Positions 1 through 8,613 are shown, counted from the first letter of the stretch. The stretch is 26,069 nucleotides of DNA from Bacteroidaceae bacterium (GCA_030843315.1 JAUUPT010000052.1:1-26069); one strand, 5' to 3'. The notes: generated by a model not told the origin, from the sequence alone. Made by a program: numbers and translations.

Positions 1-55
1 ACATGATTCCTATAATCATTATACATGATTCCTACAATCATCATACATGATTCCT
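1..55. repeat. 22-bp tandem repeat with internal dyads
   Basis: Two near-identical 22-bp units (1-22 and 23-44) are followed by the first 11 bases of a third (45-55), each starting ACATGATTCCT. Each full unit holds an inverted repeat, ATGATT/AATCAT, around a 5-base loop (3-19 and 25-41). The window starts inside or at the edge of the array, so its full copy number is unknown. Its role cannot be told from sequence. It lies downstream of the small minus-strand gene ending at 132, in an otherwise featureless 131-bp stretch. Confidence 0.8.
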
Positions 56-131
56 GTCTCAGTGTAGGGAAGAAGGTAGCTCACCCGTACAACGAGTGCC
101 CTTCATCCCCGGCAAGTGCTATGCTATTGAA

Positions 132-470
132 TTATGAGAACAAGGCGGGAGGTGCACGCAGGGAAAGGTTCCGTACCACTTGTCCCTTTACCGTCGGAGT
201 AGCCGGCTCTGCTTGGAGCACAAACAACAATGGACGCAGCGGATGGCGGTCTTCACAAGCCACCACCTCGGGAGAAGAAAATGCGGATAAATGCCCTATG
301 ACAACAAGGGCGGTTTTAGAGTGAGAATGTGTTCCGTGAAAGGGGTGCGAGTGAGTTATCAGCACCCCGTTTATGTAGTGGACGTGAGTAAAGGCAGTAA
401 TGCTCACCTGATACATTACGAAAAGTACCAGTAAGCTCAAGGCGCCTATAATTTTTGTTCTTTGTTTCAC
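132..470 (-). CDS. Small membrane-anchored His-rich protein, unknown function
   Basis: I do not recognise a named family. The 112-residue product starts with two basic patches and a hydrophobic segment (about residues 8-28) that is either an uncleaved anchor or a signal peptide. Eight histidines follow within residues 29-60 (H29, H31, H40, H42, H45, H48, H50, H60), including HSHPF and HSHS. The rest is low-complexity and Pro-rich. The outward-facing His cluster suggests metal binding, which is inference. The gene starts 43 bp after the stop of the periplasmic nucleotidase on the same strand and is probably the last gene of that unit. Metallophosphatases need divalent metal, so a link is conceivable but unproven. 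The long hydrophilic tail, which covers the only overlapping plus-strand frame, could also contain a late frameshift. Confidence 0.65.
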   Translation of the reverse strand: MKQRTKIIGALSLLVLFVMYQVSITAFTHVHYINGVLITHSHPFHGTHSHSKTALVVIGHLSAFSSPEVVACEDRHPLRPLLFVLQAEPATPTVKGQVVRNLSLRAPPALFS

Positions 471-513
471 GTCCGAGTATCTATGTTATAAATCTGAATT
501 ACAAAATAGTGAA

Positions 514-2259
514 TCAGTCTTTAGCTTTGCCAAACAGGAAGTCGTAATCGCGCTTGGCCGCAGGAGTAACCCATTCTTCGGGGACGAACTTCCACTGGTT
601 CAACGCACGCGGTTCTATCACCTTCTTCTGTTCGATATACTGCATCAGATAGTAACGCAAATCTTTATCGGTAGAAGTAATAATGCGCTCCTTCAATTCA
701 TCCTGGGAAATGCCGGAGCCCTTCGTCAGCAACTCGCCTCCGCCATTGCCGCGATAGGAGTTCACCGCTACCGTATAGATCTTATCCATACGGAAAGGAC
801 TACCGTCTGCCATGCTAAGAATGGTCACTTTCTCGCCATCCGGCTTCGTGACGTCTACCGTATAGATGATGCCTGCCGCAGAATCGAAGTTGAAACTGAA
901 GTTCTTGAATGATGCCCTGTCCTCGGCACCGTTGCGACGCCGCTCACGCAACAGCAACAGATGGTCGTCCGGAGACTGCATCCGGTTGGTCCACAAGTCA
1001 TACGACATTTCCAGCGCACCCCGTATCTCTTCCCCGGAAAGGCGCATGGTATAAAGCATATTTTCATACTTATACAGATTGAACATATCGTTCACAAAGA
1101 TATCTCCTTGGCGGATCTCCGTATCATAAGACAGAGGAGCCGACAGGGATATCTCCGCCCCGGTAATCTCCAGTTGCAACGTATGGATGAGGTCGATAAA
1201 GGCAGAAGGACCGAAATAGGCAGGGCGCGTAGAAATTGTCTCGGTGAACAAGCCTATCTTCTTGGAAACAAAACTCTGAACAGCATCATATTGTGGAGCA
1301 AAGCGCTGCATAAACTCTTCACTGACACCATAATCCTTTGTCTCGGACAATGTACCGCTCACTTTCTTGTCCACCACTTTGCCATCACGCAGTTTCAGAG
1401 TAACATCCACATCGCTCACCACGATGCCATTGCTGGCCGGGTCGATAACCAATACCGAATCGCCGGCAACGTTTACTACCTTCTTGCACTCGCGGGCATG
1501 GTCGTGCCCCATCAGCACGATATCAAATCCCGGCACATTGCGTGCCACGTCTGCCGAAGCATTCTCGCGATATTTGCCGCCCATCAGTTGGGCATCTTGC
1601 CCGGCATGGAACATACCGATAACCACGTCCGGATTTTCCTTCTCGCGGATAATTTTCATCCACTTGCGAGCTGTTTCTTCCATGTCATCGAAACGCAGCC
1701 CTTTCCATAAGTTCTCTGAAAGCCACACCGGGATGGCAGGAGTTATCATGCCCAGTACTACCACTTTCACCCCGCCGCGTTCCAGCACCTCATAAGGCTT
1801 GAAGTGAGTTTTTCCGGTAGCAGTTTCTATGATATTGGCGCCTAATATGGGGAACCGGCAGTCGGATGACCAACGGTCGAAAACGGCATTACCGGTTTCC
1901 ACGTCATGGTTTCCCATGTTTCCGGCATTATAGCCCATGAAATTCATCATTTCTGCAGCCAGGTGGGGAGAAACGGTATCGATATAGTTATAATAGTAAA
2001 CGGTGGGTTGTCCTTGCAGGATATCGCCGTTATCCAGCAGAATCAGATTGTCTTTATATACCTCGCGTTCCTTTTGCACCAGGGCATATACACGCGCCAG
2101 GCTTCCTGTAGCTTCGTGCTGGTGGATAAAGTCGTAAGGATAGTAATTTCCGTGTATATCACTTGTTTCTATTATTTTAAGTCTTACTTCGCGTTCCTGC
2201 GCAGGTAGCAAACTTATCTGGACAAATATCCAAATAAAAATACAACTCCATTTCTTCAT
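514..2259 (-). CDS. Periplasmic 5'-nucleotidase / 2',3'-cyclic-nucleotide phosphodiesterase family
   Basis: This 581-residue protein has a signal peptide (residues 1-20, ending LLPAQ) and the two-domain layout of the UshA/CpdB family. The N-terminal metallophosphatase domain shows SDIHG (D34, H36), DNGDILQGQ, GNHD, FHAGQD and MGHDHA, which together supply the two-metal site. The C-terminal 5'-nucleotidase domain contains the YRGNGGG substrate-loop motif. Known family members hydrolyse nucleoside monophosphates or 2',3'-cyclic nucleotides in the periplasm; sequence alone does not settle which. It begins 9 bp after the stop of the histidine kinase gene, so the two are almost certainly co-transcribed. 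This suggests the kinase senses a nucleotide-related or other small ligand. Length and motifs look intact. Confidence 0.93.
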   Translation of the reverse strand: MKKWSCIFIWIFVQISLLPAQEREVRLKIIETSDIHGNYYPYDFIHQHEATGSLARVYALVQKEREVYKDNLILLDNGDILQGQPTVYYYNYIDTVSPHLAAEMMNFMGYNAGNMGNHDVETGNAVFDRWSSDCRFPILGANIIETATGKTHFKPYEVLERGGVKVVVLGMITPAIPVWLSENLWKGLRFDDMEETARKWMKIIREKENPDVVIGMFHAGQDAQLMGGKYRENASADVARNVPGFDIVLMGHDHARECKKVVNVAGDSVLVIDPASNGIVVSDVDVTLKLRDGKVVDKKVSGTLSETKDYGVSEEFMQRFAPQYDAVQSFVSKKIGLFTETISTRPAYFGPSAFIDLIHTLQLEITGAEISLSAPLSYDTEIRQGDIFVNDMFNLYKYENMLYTMRLSGEEIRGALEMSYDLWTNRMQSPDDHLLLLRERRRNGAEDRASFKNFSFNFDSAAGIIYTVDVTKPDGEKVTILSMADGSPFRMDKIYTVAVNSYRGNGGGELLTKGSGISQDELKERIITSTDKDLRYYLMQYIEQKKVIEPRALNQWKFVPEEWVTPAAKRDYDFLFGKAKD

Positions 2260-2268
2260 ATAACTTCT

Positions 2269-4203
2269 CTATTTCTTATCTACATCTAAGTTCAAAGGAT
2301 GAGTGAACACAAATCGCGCTCCATCGATATACGACGGATCTATCCAAATATCTCCACCCCACTTTTCTACCGTCAACTTACAGATGGACAATCCCAGTCC
2401 GGTTCCTTGCACGTATTCGTTCAGCTTCTCAAAGCGCTCGAATACTTGCTTCTGCTTATCCAGTGGAATGCCGCAGCCGGTATCCGACACTGAAAAGACA
2501 GCAACTTTCTTCGTTTCATCAATATCCAGTTTTAAAGTGATTGTGCCCTCTTTAGTAAACTTGTCTGCATTGGAAAGCAGATTTATAACGACTTGTTGCA
2601 AGCGCTGTATGTCGATTCTCATCTCAAACATCTCGCGGTCGCACTCAAACAGAAACTGATTGCCCGATTTGCGTGCCTGGGCTACCGAAGCCACCACTTG
2701 CTGACACACCTGCACAACATCGCACTTCTCCAGCGAGAAGGTCACACGGTCTGCCTCCAGACGCGATACATCCAATATATCATTGATCAAGCGGAGCAGT
2801 AAATCCGAGTTTGTTTTGATGATTTCAAAGAAGCCGCGCTGTTCTTCTATCGAAGTGACCCCCGACGACAATACGTCCGAAAAGCCCACAATCGCATTCA
2901 ACGGCGTACGGATTTCGTGACTCATATTGGCAAGGAATGCACTCTTCAGACGACTGGATTCCTCCGCCCGGTCTTTAGCTTCGCGCAGCGCACCTTCGGA
3001 TACTTCCAATTCGTCCTTCAGTTTCTTCGTATGGTAGTAGAAATAAAGCGACACGAACAAACCTATCAGCAGTACCAGCAAGAAAGCAAATACAAACCAT
3101 ATCTGGTACTTATATTGTTCGTAGAAAGACGGAGTGATATTGAGCAACTTTACCGGTTCGGGAATGCCGGATATATCCAACTTCTTTTCTTTTACAAGTT
3201 TTCCATCCAGTATGGTTTCATTGGGAATCACTTCCATTTTCTCTTCATCCTCCGGTTCAAGCAACAAATGGAAAGCTTGCCTTGCCATCTCTTTACCCAA
3301 CGGACGATAAGCAGGAACAATTCCGCCCACTGCCCAGTAGCCCAGACCGACGGAACTCAAAGAGAAAGTCGGCAATGTGGGAGCAGCTTCCATCATGGCA
3401 TACGTTGCATTCCGCATAAAGTAACCGTCGTTCATGTCTACACGCCATGTTCCCATCAGCAGGGCTGTGTTCTCAGGCAATTCGTGCAGTTTATCGCTGA
3501 TAGTATAGATTGTATTTACACGACCGTCCAGCAGAATCAGGTTCAGTTCGGGAAACTTCTCCATCTCTTTCACCACATAGGCTTGCATGGAAACGCCTCC
3601 GTAGCTATTGTCCGATACAAAAGCAATATTCTTGGTATTGGGATACAATGTCTTTATCAGATTGATATTGCCAACAACATCATACTCGTATACGAAACCG
3701 GTCTTAATAGGCGAATCGGGGAAGTCGGTAAAGAAATCCACCGACTTGGGCATCCATGTTTTGAGGTCGACAGTACTATCCGGCAGCAATATGGCATTCC
3801 GGCTGGCCAATGCAGTTAGTGTGGGAGTATTGCCACGCACAGACTCTTCCAAAGACAGATAGGCTGCCCATGCTTCCTGTCCGATAAGAACAATCAAAGC
3901 CGGACTTTTACTACCTTGATATTTTGCCAGCAAATCTTTCATCTTTTGCGTCCACAGCGGAGATTCCGAGAAACTTTTGCAGTTCATATTCTCCAACGCA
4001 ATCGTATTTCTTCCGCCCAAACGCTGGAACTCTTCCATAAAGTCAGAGATATTACCCGAAGTCTGACGGGCATCCGGATTGTAGGAACTGATTAGCAATA
4101 CAGGGTGGGAATCTCCCGTTTCAGAGGAAATAGGCAAGAGGTGGCAAAAAAGTACCACTAAACATGGGAGTATTCTATATGATATTTTTCTCAATAGATT
4201 CAT
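2269..4203 (-). CDS. Sensor histidine kinase with periplasmic-binding-protein-like sensor
   Basis: The 644-residue protein has an N-terminal signal/anchor (about 8-27) and a large extracytoplasmic domain (about 30-360) resembling ABC-type solute-binding proteins of the two-lobed type. One transmembrane segment (about 366-390) and a short coiled coil follow, then HisKA with the phospho-acceptor in NMSHEIRTPL (H429). The HATPase domain has an N box (NLLSNADKF), G1 (DTGCGIP), F box (VFERFEKL) and G2 (GTGLGLS). There is no receiver or DNA-binding domain, so it is a classical rather than hybrid kinase. No response regulator gene lies next to it. It leads a unit with the downstream 5'-nucleotidase, with a 9-bp gap. 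The start at 4203 fits a TATCTTTG element at 4225-4232. The ligand is unknown. Confidence 0.93.
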   Translation of the reverse strand: MNLLRKISYRILPCLVVLFCHLLPISSETGDSHPVLLISSYNPDARQTSGNISDFMEEFQRLGGRNTIALENMNCKSFSESPLWTQKMKDLLAKYQGSKSPALIVLIGQEAWAAYLSLEESVRGNTPTLTALASRNAILLPDSTVDLKTWMPKSVDFFTDFPDSPIKTGFVYEYDVVGNINLIKTLYPNTKNIAFVSDNSYGGVSMQAYVVKEMEKFPELNLILLDGRVNTIYTISDKLHELPENTALLMGTWRVDMNDGYFMRNATYAMMEAAPTLPTFSLSSVGLGYWAVGGIVPAYRPLGKEMARQAFHLLLEPEDEEKMEVIPNETILDGKLVKEKKLDISGIPEPVKLLNITPSFYEQYKYQIWFVFAFLLVLLIGLFVSLYFYYHTKKLKDELEVSEGALREAKDRAEESSRLKSAFLANMSHEIRTPLNAIVGFSDVLSSGVTSIEEQRGFFEIIKTNSDLLLRLINDILDVSRLEADRVTFSLEKCDVVQVCQQVVASVAQARKSGNQFLFECDREMFEMRIDIQRLQQVVINLLSNADKFTKEGTITLKLDIDETKKVAVFSVSDTGCGIPLDKQKQVFERFEKLNEYVQGTGLGLSICKLTVEKWGGDIWIDPSYIDGARFVFTHPLNLDVDKK

Positions 4204-4224
4204 TCAGTAGCTCTCTAATGGTGG

Positions 4225-4232
4225 CAAAGATA
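4225..4232 (-). promoter_or_regulatory. Bacteroides-type -7 element for the histidine kinase unit
   Basis: On the minus strand this reads TATCTTTG, an exact TAnnTTTG match, 21 bases upstream of the kinase start at 4203. A clear TTTG -33 partner is not visible. Transcription would start roughly 5-10 bases downstream, leaving a very short leader. Confidence 0.55.
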
Positions 4233-4381
4233 CAGAAAACTTGGAAGTTATAGAAGAAAAAGGATAGTTAATTTAAAAAAGATGGCGGCTACAGATCTTC
4301 CATGCTTAACATTTTTATTTCAATCATAATCGAATAACGAATAAGCAGGGAGATTGCAGAGAATATGACGTTTATTTTTCG

Positions 4382-4389
4382 TACTTTTG
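4382..4389 (+). promoter_or_regulatory. Bacteroides-type -7 element for tex
   Basis: TACTTTTG matches TAnnTTTG exactly and lies 21 bases before the ATG at 4411. Its overlap with an in-frame TTG at 4387 argues against that TTG as the tex start. The -33 partner is weak (ATTG at 4353-4356, spacing longer than usual). Confidence 0.55.
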
Positions 4390-4410
4390 GCGCAAAATCA
4401 AGAGACGCAA

Positions 4411-6552
4411 ATGATACAGAACTTTCATCGAATGATATCCGACACTCTCGGCATATCAGAAAAACAAATCAACCAGACTCTCGGATTACTGAATGACGGG
4501 GCAACCATCCCCTTCATCAGCCGCTACCGCAAGGAAATGACAGGAGGCCTGGACGAAGTACAAATCGAGGCCATCCAAACCCAATATGAGAAGCTGAATG
4601 AAACGGCCAAACGGAAAGAAACCATTCTCAGCACGATTCAAGAGCAAGGAAAACTAACATCGGAGCTCCAAAAGCGTATTGAAGAAACTTGGGACAACAC
4701 CATATTGGAAGATATATACCTGCCCTACAAGCCCAAGCGCAAAACGCGTGCGGAAGCTGCCCGGCAGAAGGGACTTGAGCCACTGGCCACCCTGCTGATG
4801 CTGCAACGGGAACCTCATCCCAAGGACCGAGCTGCCGACTACGTAAAAGGCGACGTGAAGGACGTGGAAGATGCCCTGAAAGGTGCCCGCGACATCCTTG
4901 CCGAACACGTGAGCGAAGACGAACGGGCAAGAAACACCGTGCGCAGTTCCTTTGCCCGCCAAGGCGTATTGACGGCCAAAGTGGTGAAAGGCAAGGAAGA
5001 AGAAGCTGCCAAATACCGCGACTACTTCGATTGCTCCGAACCGCTGAAACGATGCAGTTCCCATCGCCTGCTCGCCATTCGCCGTGCAGAGGCTGAAGGA
5101 TTATTGAAAGTAAGTATCAGCCCGAACGACGAGGAATGCGTGGAACGGCTGGAACGCCAGTTTGTACGCAGCAACAACGCATGCGGGCAGCAAGTGGCGG
5201 AAGCGGTACAGGAGGCTTACAAGCGTTTACTGAAACCCTCTATCGAAACAGAATTTGCCGCACAGAGCAAAGAGCGTGCCGATGAAGAGGCCATCAAGGT
5301 GTTTGCAGAGAACCTCCGGCAGTTGCTGCTGGCTTCGCCTTTGGGACAGAAGCGTGTGATGGGAATAGACCCGGGGTTCCGCACGGGCTGTAAAGTAGTG
5401 TGTCTGGATGCGCAGGGCAACCTGCTGCATAACGAAAACATCTATCCGCATCCGCCGGTAAACAAGCCGAAAGAAGCATTCGCCAAACTACAGAAGATGA
5501 TAGAGTCTTATAAGATTGACGCCGTAGCCATCGGTAACGGAACTGCCAGCCGGGAAACGGAAGACTTCTTGAAACGACAGGTATTCAACCGCGAAATACA
5601 AGTATTCGTTGTCAGCGAGCAGGGAGCATCCATCTACTCGGCATCCAAGATTGCCCGTGATGAGTTCCCGGAATACGACGTCACCGTGCGTGGTGCAGTG
5701 TCCATAGGACGACGCCTGATGGACCCGTTGGCGGAGTTGGTGAAGATTGATCCGAAGTCTATCGGTGTGGGACAATACCAGCACGATGTAGACCAAACGA
5801 AACTGAAGAAATCATTGGATCAGACCGTGGAGAACTGTGTGAACCTGGTCGGCGTCAATCTGAATACAGCAAGCAGCCATCTGCTGACTTATATCTCCGG
5901 ATTAGGCCCTCAACTGGCACAAAACATTGTAAACTACCGTGCCGAAAACGGTGCATTCGCCTCCCGCAAGGAGTTGATGAAAGTTCCGCGCATGGGTGCC
6001 AAGGCTTTTGAACAATGTGCCGGCTTCCTGCGTATTCCGCAAGCCAGAAACCCGTTGGACAATACCGCCGTGCATCCCGAAAGTTATTGTATCGTAGAAC
6101 AGATGGCCAAAGACCTGGGATGCAGCGTAGCCGAGCTGATAGCCGGTAAAGAGTTGCGACTGAAGATTAATCCGGAACGCTACCTCTCTCCCACCGTAGG
6201 TATGCCGACTTTGAAAGATATTCTGCAAGAACTGGACAAGCCCGGACGCGACCCGCGCGGGCCAATCAAGCTATTCGAATTCGACAAGAACGTGCGCACC
6301 ATCAACGACTTGCGCACAGGCATGGAACTACCCGGCATAGTAGGAAACATCACGAACTTCGGTGCATTTGTTGATATCGGTATCAAAGAGAACGGTCTGA
6401 TACACCTCTCCCAGCTTGCCGAAAGATATGTATCAGACCCTAATGAGGTGGTTTCCATTCATCAGCATGTACGCGTAAAGGTGCTCAGCATAGATACTGA
6501 CCGTAAAAGAATACAACTGACGATGGTAGGTGTACCGCAAGAAGGCATTTAA
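4411..6552 (+). CDS. tex: Tex family RNA-binding transcription accessory protein
   Basis: This 713-residue protein matches Tex in length and domain order. It has an N-terminal helical Tex domain with FISRYRKE, an RNase H-like YqgF domain starting near residue 315 (GIDPGFRTG), tandem helix-hairpin-helix motifs (about 480-560, ISGLGPQLAQNIVNYR and VPRMGAKAFEQ), and a C-terminal S1 domain (about 638-708, GIVGNITNFGAFVDIG). Tex proteins bind nucleic acid and associate with transcription and with RNA turnover. I chose ATG 4411, not the upstream in-frame TTG at 4387, because the TTG lies inside the probable -7 element. The gene stands alone, divergent from the histidine kinase. Its stop overlaps the stop of the convergent CPBP gene by three bases. 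Confidence 0.95.
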   Translation: MIQNFHRMISDTLGISEKQINQTLGLLNDGATIPFISRYRKEMTGGLDEVQIEAIQTQYEKLNETAKRKETILSTIQEQGKLTSELQKRIEETWDNTILEDIYLPYKPKRKTRAEAARQKGLEPLATLLMLQREPHPKDRAADYVKGDVKDVEDALKGARDILAEHVSEDERARNTVRSSFARQGVLTAKVVKGKEEEAAKYRDYFDCSEPLKRCSSHRLLAIRRAEAEGLLKVSISPNDEECVERLERQFVRSNNACGQQVAEAVQEAYKRLLKPSIETEFAAQSKERADEEAIKVFAENLRQLLLASPLGQKRVMGIDPGFRTGCKVVCLDAQGNLLHNENIYPHPPVNKPKEAFAKLQKMIESYKIDAVAIGNGTASRETEDFLKRQVFNREIQVFVVSEQGASIYSASKIARDEFPEYDVTVRGAVSIGRRLMDPLAELVKIDPKSIGVGQYQHDVDQTKLKKSLDQTVENCVNLVGVNLNTASSHLLTYISGLGPQLAQNIVNYRAENGAFASRKELMKVPRMGAKAFEQCAGFLRIPQARNPLDNTAVHPESYCIVEQMAKDLGCSVAELIAGKELRLKINPERYLSPTVGMPTLKDILQELDKPGRDPRGPIKLFEFDKNVRTINDLRTGMELPGIVGNITNFGAFVDIGIKENGLIHLSQLAERYVSDPNEVVSIHQHVRVKVLSIDTDRKRIQLTMVGVPQEGI

Positions 6553-6561
6553 GCCTTCTTG
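6538..6561 (+). terminator. Hairpin across the tex/CPBP convergent stops
   Basis: A perfect 9-bp inverted repeat, CAAGAAGGC (6538-6546) and GCCTTCTTG (6553-6561), flanks a 6-base loop holding both stop codons. On the plus strand it is followed by a T-rich stretch (TTCTTCTTG), so it could act as the tex terminator. On the minus strand no T tract follows. Confidence 0.55.
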
Positions 6562-7448
6562 TTCTTCTTGCGTTCATAATAACCGATGATAAGCGCCGTG
6601 CCTGCTATCATCAAAATGGTACAAAGGATGGAACCTTCGAAGCCGAAGGTTCCTCCGTTTATCAGATTCTTTTCGGGCAAGTGGAGCGTAATCAGACTAT
6701 CGGAAAACCGGTTGCCACTGACCTCATACCCCAATACCGGTCCTTGCAGCCAGTTCCAGAACCAATGCAACGCAATGGGGAAACAGAGATTGCGCGTATA
6801 TATATAAGAAGCTCCCAGCAGCACTCCTGCCAGCAGGATATTGAGGAACGGAACAAATGCAAAGTTCGGATTGAAGAAATGCATCAGCGAGAAGATAGCC
6901 GAGGATATCAGCAGTGCCCAGAATTTATTCACTCCACCATCCAGCATCCGCCCCAGGATGAAGCCGCGCACCATCAGTTCTTCCGTAATGCCCACCAAGA
7001 GGAAAAACATAAGAGACATCAGCAAGGAAGAAGGTTGAAACGAAACACCCGTCACTGCCACAACTCCCAACAAAAGAGAAAGCCCGAAACCAACGGCATA
7101 GAGGACGGCAGCGAACAAGGCTCCGCCGAACAAATCTTTCCACCGCCCCTGCAGAGATAGTCCTAAACTCGTAAGAGGCCGTTTACGACGGCTCAACAGA
7201 ATCCATGCGGCAAGGAACGTAGCAACCAGCAGCAGCGTTTCCTGCAATATAGACAATGGCACATTGCCACCCATCGCATCCTCGTCCATCCCCTTGATAA
7301 GGAGTGAGAAAGGCATAGTAATAAAGACTGTAATAACTCCCAAAAGCACAATGAACAACACAACATCGAGCACCGTCAACCACAAACGTTTCGATTTGGA
7401 TACCACGACAGCATCTTCATTTATCATCTCTTCCATTTTATTTCCCAT
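6549..7448 (-). CDS. CPBP family intramembrane metalloprotease
   Basis: The 299-residue polytopic membrane protein carries the CPBP (Abi/Rce1-like) signatures: EELMVRG giving E156, E157 and R161; H190 in SLMHFFNP; and H228 with N232 in ALHWFWNW. Together these form the usual Glu/His membrane-embedded metal site. About eight hydrophobic segments are visible, and the C-terminus is a basic cytosolic tail (KKNKKA). Family members cleave prenylated or small peptides in some systems, but most bacterial ones have no known substrate. It is a single gene, convergent with tex, with stop codons overlapping. The catalytic residues are intact, so activity is plausible. A second Met four codons in is an alternative start. 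Confidence 0.92.
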   Translation of the reverse strand: MGNKMEEMINEDAVVVSKSKRLWLTVLDVVLFIVLLGVITVFITMPFSLLIKGMDEDAMGGNVPLSILQETLLLVATFLAAWILLSRRKRPLTSLGLSLQGRWKDLFGGALFAAVLYAVGFGLSLLLGVVAVTGVSFQPSSLLMSLMFFLLVGITEELMVRGFILGRMLDGGVNKFWALLISSAIFSLMHFFNPNFAFVPFLNILLAGVLLGASYIYTRNLCFPIALHWFWNWLQGPVLGYEVSGNRFSDSLITLHLPEKNLINGGTFGFEGSILCTILMIAGTALIIGYYERKKNKKA

Positions 7449-7464
7449 ATAGATTAATATCCGA

Positions 7465-7472
7465 CAAAAATA
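7465..7472 (-). promoter_or_regulatory. Possible -7 element for the CPBP gene
   Basis: The minus strand reads TATTTTTG (TAnnTTTG), 16 bases upstream of the start at 7448. No good -33 partner is seen and the region is AT-rich, so a chance match is possible. Confidence 0.4.
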
Positions 7473-7493
7473 ATAATAAAAAGAAAAAACTTC

Positions 7494-7524
7494 ATTCGTT
7501 CTTGGCAGTTTCTTCCTATATTTG
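7494..7524 (+). promoter_or_regulatory. Promoter of the leucine-rich-repeat gene
   Basis: TATATTTG at 7517-7524 matches the -7 consensus. TTCG at 7495-7498, 18 bases upstream, is a near-match to the TTTG -33 element. The start codon lies 27 bases downstream at 7552. Confidence 0.5.
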
Positions 7525-7551
7525 AAAAATCAACCAATCTGAGACCAAAGC

Positions 7552-8598
7552 ATGAAACTAAGAAGAATACTATTAATAGCTGCCGGCTTGGGGCTGATGC
7601 TGAACGCTTCGGCACAAAAAGCAAGGACGTGCTATGTAGCCAAACCAGGTACACTGGTCGAATTGCTGACCGAAGCAGAGGCGAATGAAATCACACAACT
7701 AACCTTGCAAGGCAAGCTGAATGCCATCGACTTCCGCCACCTGAGGGATGAGTTCAAAAACCTGCAATTACTGGATATATCCAATGCTTCCATCAGTACA
7801 TACGCCGGCAAGAGCGGCACGTATCCCAACCGCTTCTATATCTATCCGGCAAATTGCATCCCTGCGTATGCCTTCTGCAAACAAGTAAACGACAGCACTT
7901 TCATAGGAAAAGAATCGCTGACCCGAATCATTCTTTCCGACAAGACCAAGAACATTGAAGACGCTGCCTTCAAGGGTTGTAAAAACCTGCATATATGCCA
8001 GATACGAAAAAAGAGTGCCCCAAATCTGATGGCCGATGCATTGGCGGACAGTATCACCGCCATCTTCATTCCACCAGGCAGCAGCGATGCTTACCGGGGT
8101 AAGAAAAAATGGGAAACATTCGCTTTCATCGAAGGAGAGCCATTGACAGTGAGCGTACAGATAGGCAAAATGGGAAGCCTCGCCAGCGAACTGCTGAGAA
8201 ACGGATTGCAACCCAAAGATGTGAACTTCCTGACCATAGAAGGCAAGACAGACGAAGCAGACTTCACACTGATACGCGACTATATGCCCAATCTGGTTTC
8301 CATCGATCTGTCGAAAAGTAACGCCACAGCCATCCCCGACTATACCTTCACGCAAAAGAAGTATCTGCTGAATGTGATTCTCCCCCACGATCTGAAAAGC
8401 ATCGGTCAGCGTGCCTTCAGTGGTTGCGGACGCTTATGCGGAACATTGGAACTGCCTTCTGGCGTAACAGCTATTGAATACGGGGCATTTATGGGATGCG
8501 ACAACCTGCGCCATGTAGTAGCTACGGGGAATAAGATTACAACACTGGGAGATAACCTGTTCGGAGAGGGCGAAGGAAAATTGATTTATAAGCAATAA
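7552..8598 (+). CDS. Secreted BspA-like leucine-rich repeat protein
   Basis: The 348-residue protein has a signal peptide (MKLRR plus a hydrophobic core, cleaved after NASA at about residue 21) and LRR_5-type repeats typical of BspA proteins. Examples are IEDAAFKGCKNL, IGQRAFSGCGRL and IEYGAFMGCDNL. There is no lipobox. An internal duplication is visible: a segment near residues 33-80 (ELLTEAEANEITQLTLQGK) resembles one near 200-250 (ELLRNGLQPKDVNFLTIEGK). Each copy is followed by a DFRHLRD/DFTLIRD segment and then repeats. BspA-like proteins are surface or periplasmic and are often implicated in binding, but no ligand can be inferred here. It is monocistronic, bounded downstream by a strong hairpin. 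Confidence 0.88.
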   Translation: MKLRRILLIAAGLGLMLNASAQKARTCYVAKPGTLVELLTEAEANEITQLTLQGKLNAIDFRHLRDEFKNLQLLDISNASISTYAGKSGTYPNRFYIYPANCIPAYAFCKQVNDSTFIGKESLTRIILSDKTKNIEDAAFKGCKNLHICQIRKKSAPNLMADALADSITAIFIPPGSSDAYRGKKKWETFAFIEGEPLTVSVQIGKMGSLASELLRNGLQPKDVNFLTIEGKTDEADFTLIRDYMPNLVSIDLSKSNATAIPDYTFTQKKYLLNVILPHDLKSIGQRAFSGCGRLCGTLELPSGVTAIEYGAFMGCDNLRHVVATGNKITTLGDNLFGEGEGKLIYKQ

Positions 8599-8613
8599 TT
8601 ATGCTCTTGAAAT

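Noticed and set aside
25..324. Plus-strand open frame of 99 codons at the left edge
   Set aside because: It begins inside the tandem repeat, lies opposite the better-supported small His-rich gene and resembles no protein type I know.
961..1710. Plus-strand open frame of 249 codons
   Set aside because: It is antisense to the 5'-nucleotidase, has no ribosome-binding site and reads as a His/Gln-rich shadow translation.
2917..3819. Plus-strand open frame of 300 codons
   Set aside because: It is antisense to the well-supported histidine kinase, with no recognisable motifs.
4387..4410. TTG start for tex giving eight extra residues
   Set aside because: It lies inside the TACTTTTG promoter element; ATG 4411 is the natural start.
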